A stretch of DNA of 64,000 bases, taken from assembly GCA_012517315.1 (NCBI GenBank), contig JAAYVE010000017.1:104698-168697 (forward strand). The letters are read 5' to 3'. The notes under the pieces are model-generated. The model did not search any database. It was not told the DNA's origin and saw only the letters and a program-made list of their open reading frames with translations. The position numbers and the translations under genes are program-made. The stretch is from Deltaproteobacteria bacterium. Its GTDB lineage: Bacteria > Desulfobacterota > Syntrophobacteria > Syntrophobacterales > Syntrophobacteraceae. Below, piece after piece: positions 61,721-64,000 of the stretch. Position 1 is the stretch's first letter. Every line of letters starts with the position of its first letter.

Positions 61721-62794
61721 CTACCATCCTCTTTGCTTGCCTTTGATGAGAGCCTCCGGGTGACGCTCGATGGTGTCCGCTACCGTTCGCAGGGAACGTG
61801 CGGTGGCTGAGAGTTCTTTTAAGGCTTTGGCCAGTTCATAGGGAATGTCTCCGTGCTCCGTCGCCATGGTTTCCACCGTGTGGAGTGTCTTTTCCGCCTG
61901 CTTGGCCGCTCCCTCGGCAGCCTTGAACGTGTTCTCCAGGCTGCTGGTGACGGCCGGGACACGGCTTTCGGCGGTGCGCATCAGGGTCCGGGTGTCTTTC
62001 AAGGTTTCGGAAAGGCCCGACAAGACGGGTTTCACTTCCTGTTCCAGGCTGCGCACCAGTCGCTGAATATCGTTTACCGTCTCCTGGAGGCTGGTGGCCA
62101 GGGGCCCGGATTTACTGTCCAGGTTGCGAATGAGGGCCTGCACGTCCTTCACGGCCTGGTTCAAAGACTGCAGGGTGTCTTTCAGTTCGGGTGAGTGGAC
62201 GAAATCGGCGATGCCTTCCAGGGCGAGCATGACCTTCCCCATGATTTCCTCCAGGGGCAGTCTCTCCAGTTTCGAAAGAAACTGGTCGAGACTGGATGGG
62301 ACGGTGGGGATTTCCGGGTAGCTGGGTTCCTCACCCACCAGATTCAGGGGTTTTTCGGGGAAAAAATCGAGGGATACATAGAGTTGTCCCGTCACCAGGC
62401 TCTGGATACCTAATTGAGCCTTCAATCCCTTCAGGATGAGCCATTCCATGACGGTCTTCGCCTCGGTCCTCTCCAGGGCCTTTTGCTGGTTTTTCTCCGG
62501 CTGGGTTTCCGTGATGCGTTCGGGTTCGATCTCGATGATGACGGGAATCCTCAGGACCAGATCCTTGCGGGTCATCATGACCTTGATGTCCTTGACCGTG
62601 CCGATTTTCACCCCTCTAAAGTCCACCGGTGCACCGGGGTTCAGCCCCTTGACCGAACCCTCGAAGAAGAGAACGTAGAGGGTCCTGTGTTTGAAGAGCT
62701 TTCCGGATCCGAACAGAATCAGCCCGAGCACCACCAGGCCAATGGCCCCCACCACAAAGATGCCGATCATGGTGAAACTTGGTTTTTTGCTCAT
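61721..62794 (-). CDS. mlaD: MlaD/MCE-domain protein
   Basis: The protein (357 aa) has an N-terminal membrane helix (MIGIFVVGAIGLVVLGLILF) and an MCE domain with VLFFEGSVKGLNPGAPVDFR and GVKIGTVKDIKV, the motif that defines the family. A long helical tail (LDQFLSKLERLPLEEIMGKV, LQSLNQAVKDVQALIRNLDS) is predicted to span the periplasm, as in PqiB/YebT-type relatives with long tails. ATG 62794 was preferred over an upstream Arg-rich open frame. It follows the ATPase gene with an 87 bp gap. The system moves phospholipids between membranes. Confidence 0.88.
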   Translation of the reverse strand: MSKKPSFTMIGIFVVGAIGLVVLGLILFGSGKLFKHRTLYVLFFEGSVKGLNPGAPVDFRGVKIGTVKDIKVMMTRKDLVLRIPVIIEIEPERITETQPEKNQQKALERTEAKTVMEWLILKGLKAQLGIQSLVTGQLYVSLDFFPEKPLNLVGEEPSYPEIPTVPSSLDQFLSKLERLPLEEIMGKVMLALEGIADFVHSPELKDTLQSLNQAVKDVQALIRNLDSKSGPLATSLQETVNDIQRLVRSLEQEVKPVLSGLSETLKDTRTLMRTAESRVPAVTSSLENTFKAAEGAAKQAEKTLHTVETMATEHGDIPYELAKALKELSATARSLRTVADTIERHPEALIKGKQRGW

Positions 62795-62881
62795 ATGCTG
62801 TTTTTGCAACTCCCATCGACTGGAATGACGAGATCTTCCCGGGCCTCTCACCTCCTTGCAGGCATTTGCACCGGTGGTTCC

Positions 62882-63691
62882 TCAGCTGGTTTCGGGCTGA
62901 TATTCTCCCCGGGTGAGAAAGGCGCGGACCTTGGGGTTTTCACATTCTTCCAGAAGTTTTCGGGGGTCCCCGCCCGCGATCATGGTCCTGGAATCGGGAT
63001 CGAGGAAGACCGAGTTGTTCCCGATGGCGAAGATGCTCGCCAGTTCATGGGTGACGACAACGATGGTGGAACCCAGACTGTCGCGAAGCTCCAGGATGAG
63101 ATCGTCCAGTCTCCTGGAACTGATGGGATCCAGCCCTGCTGAAGGTTCATCGAAAAAGAGGATGTCAGGATCCAGGGCCATGGCCCGGGCAAGGCCCGCT
63201 CGTTTGCGCATGCCCCCGCTGATTTCAGAGGGGTAGAATTCCTCGAATCCGGCGAGGCCGACGAGGGCAAGTTTGAAGGAAACGATCTCCATGATCTGCT
63301 TCTGGTTGAGATCCGTGTATTCCCCTAAAGGCAGGGCGATGTTCTCGGCGAGGGTGAGGGAACTCCACAGGGCACCGCTCTGGTAGAGAACGCCGAACCG
63401 CCGCATGGTCTCCTCACGGTCTGCAGGATGGGCATCCCAGAAGCTCACCCCCTCGTAGAGCACACTGCCTTTGGCGGGTGCCTTGAGCCCGATGAGGTGT
63501 CGCAACAAAGTGCTCTTGCCGCATCCACTTCCTCCCATGATGATGAAAATGTCCCCACGCTCCACCGAGAAATTGAGGTCCCTTTGGATCACGAAATCTC
63601 CGTAAGCCATAGTGAGATCCCGAACCTGAATGTGGGGTACGGTTTTCTTGTCCACAGGGCGTCGCCGTCCTTCAGATGTTGAGAACGTCAT
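62882..63691 (-). CDS. mlaF: MlaF-like ABC ATPase
   Basis: This cytosolic ATPase (269 aa) has Walker A GGSGCGKST, Q-loop GVLYQSGALWSSLTL, signature SEISGGMRKRAGLARA, Walker B DILFFDEPSAGLDP, and H-loop VTHELASIFAI. These, particularly the GALWSSLT stretch, are characteristic of MlaF and relatives. ATG 63691 overlaps the permease gene by 20 bp; a longer frame upstream is Pro/Ser-rich and lies wholly within that gene. The ATPase powers lipid transport together with the MlaE permease and MlaD. Confidence 0.92.
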   Translation of the reverse strand: MTFSTSEGRRRPVDKKTVPHIQVRDLTMAYGDFVIQRDLNFSVERGDIFIIMGGSGCGKSTLLRHLIGLKAPAKGSVLYEGVSFWDAHPADREETMRRFGVLYQSGALWSSLTLAENIALPLGEYTDLNQKQIMEIVSFKLALVGLAGFEEFYPSEISGGMRKRAGLARAMALDPDILFFDEPSAGLDPISSRRLDDLILELRDSLGSTIVVVTHELASIFAIGNNSVFLDPDSRTMIAGGDPRKLLEECENPKVRAFLTRGEYQPETS

Positions 63692-64000
63692 AGATGACGG
63701 TGAGGATGGCATCGGAGACGATGATGAACACGATGGCCGTGACAACGGCGGAAGTGGCCGCTTCTCCAACGGCGGAGGCACTTCTGCCGCACTGTATGCC
63801 CCTCTGGCATCCAGCGACGGCGATGAGGATGCCGAACACGGCGCTCTTCATCAGACCCGCTGCAAAGGCCATCAGGTCCAATGCTCCACGGGTTTCATTC
63901 ATGTACTCCGTGTACGAGAGATCCAGCATCCCGATTCCCACCACCGCTCCGCCCAGGATCCCCATCAACACGGCGTAAAGGCTCAGAAGAGGGAGCATCA
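63672..64000 (-). CDS. mlaE: MlaE-like permease (5'-truncated by window)
   Basis: The frame is open to the window edge; the gene's start lies beyond 64000. The visible C-terminal ~108 residues have MlaE-family membrane segments and a conserved GLMKSAVFGILIAVAGCQRG, RSASAVGEAATSAVVTAIV. The 3' end overlaps the ATPase start by 20 bp, typical of mlaE-mlaF. It is the first visible gene of the minus-strand lipid-transport operon. Confidence 0.93.
   Translation of the reverse strand, partial: MLPLLSLYAVLMGILGGAVVGIGMLDLSYTEYMNETRGALDLMAFAAGLMKSAVFGILIAVAGCQRGIQCGRSASAVGEAATSAVVTAIVFIIVSDAILTVIYDVLNI

Noticed and set aside
1..64000. Mobile element, phage region or CRISPR array
   Set aside because: No transposase, integrase, phage gene, terminal repeats or regularly spaced repeats were seen.

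Overview
The window reads as chromosomal DNA from a GC-rich anaerobe or facultative anaerobe, probably Desulfobacterota (Syntrophobacteria or similar). That placement is inference. It rests on a very large 2-oxoacid:ferredoxin oxidoreductase linked to NuoEF-like modules, a bacterial squalene-hopene cyclase, Mla-type lipid transport typical of a Gram-negative envelope, and dense overlapping operons. No rRNA, tRNA, CRISPR array, transposase, integrase or phage gene was seen.

Layout. 1-5700: the end of purE, a TsaC/Sua5-type tRNA-modification gene, a MurG-like protein with a C-terminal HEAT-like extension followed 2 bp later by an MraY-like gene, and a ketopantoate reductase. 5797-5892: a compact promoter plus structured RNA ending in a terminator, just ahead of panB. 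6843-8954: squalene-hopene cyclase, convergent with panB without a spacer. 9454-16064: a TolC/HlyD/two-ATPase/two-permease export operon of the YbhGFSR type. 16204-16950: an MBL-fold hydrolase.

17612-33822 is the most striking block: three giant same-strand genes (2204, 1674 and 1254 codons) plus a GAF-domain gene. The first fuses a dicluster ferredoxin and the beta, gamma and alpha parts of a PFOR-like enzyme in an unusual order. The second is an unrecognised protein with one Cys-rich Fe-S motif. The third fuses NuoE-like and NuoF-like modules. Together they suggest a roughly 5100-residue NAD(P)-linked 2-oxoacid oxidoreductase assembly. 34182-43647 holds mutY, a ChaN-PDZ lipoprotein, a CAP-domain protein, an SPFH/zinc-ribbon cluster, a two-component pair and hisF. 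44000-45158 has a flavin/PLP-oxidase-like protein and a YbaK-like deacylase.

45311-59469 is a complete methylamine (N-methylglutamate) pathway: gmaS diverges from an XRE-cupin regulator, followed on the minus strand by N-methylglutamate synthase parts, a GltD-FMN fusion and the four SoxBDAG-like subunits of N-methylglutamate dehydrogenase. A sigma-54-like promoter precedes the synthase gene, and two overlapping perfect palindromes lie between gmaS and the regulator. GmaS would make gamma-glutamylmethylamide, the synthase would convert it to N-methylglutamate, and the dehydrogenase would release glutamate and a one-carbon unit (probably methylene-tetrahydrofolate). 59937-64000: an SppA-type protease and a minus-strand mlaE-mlaF-mlaD-lipoprotein operon running off the right edge.
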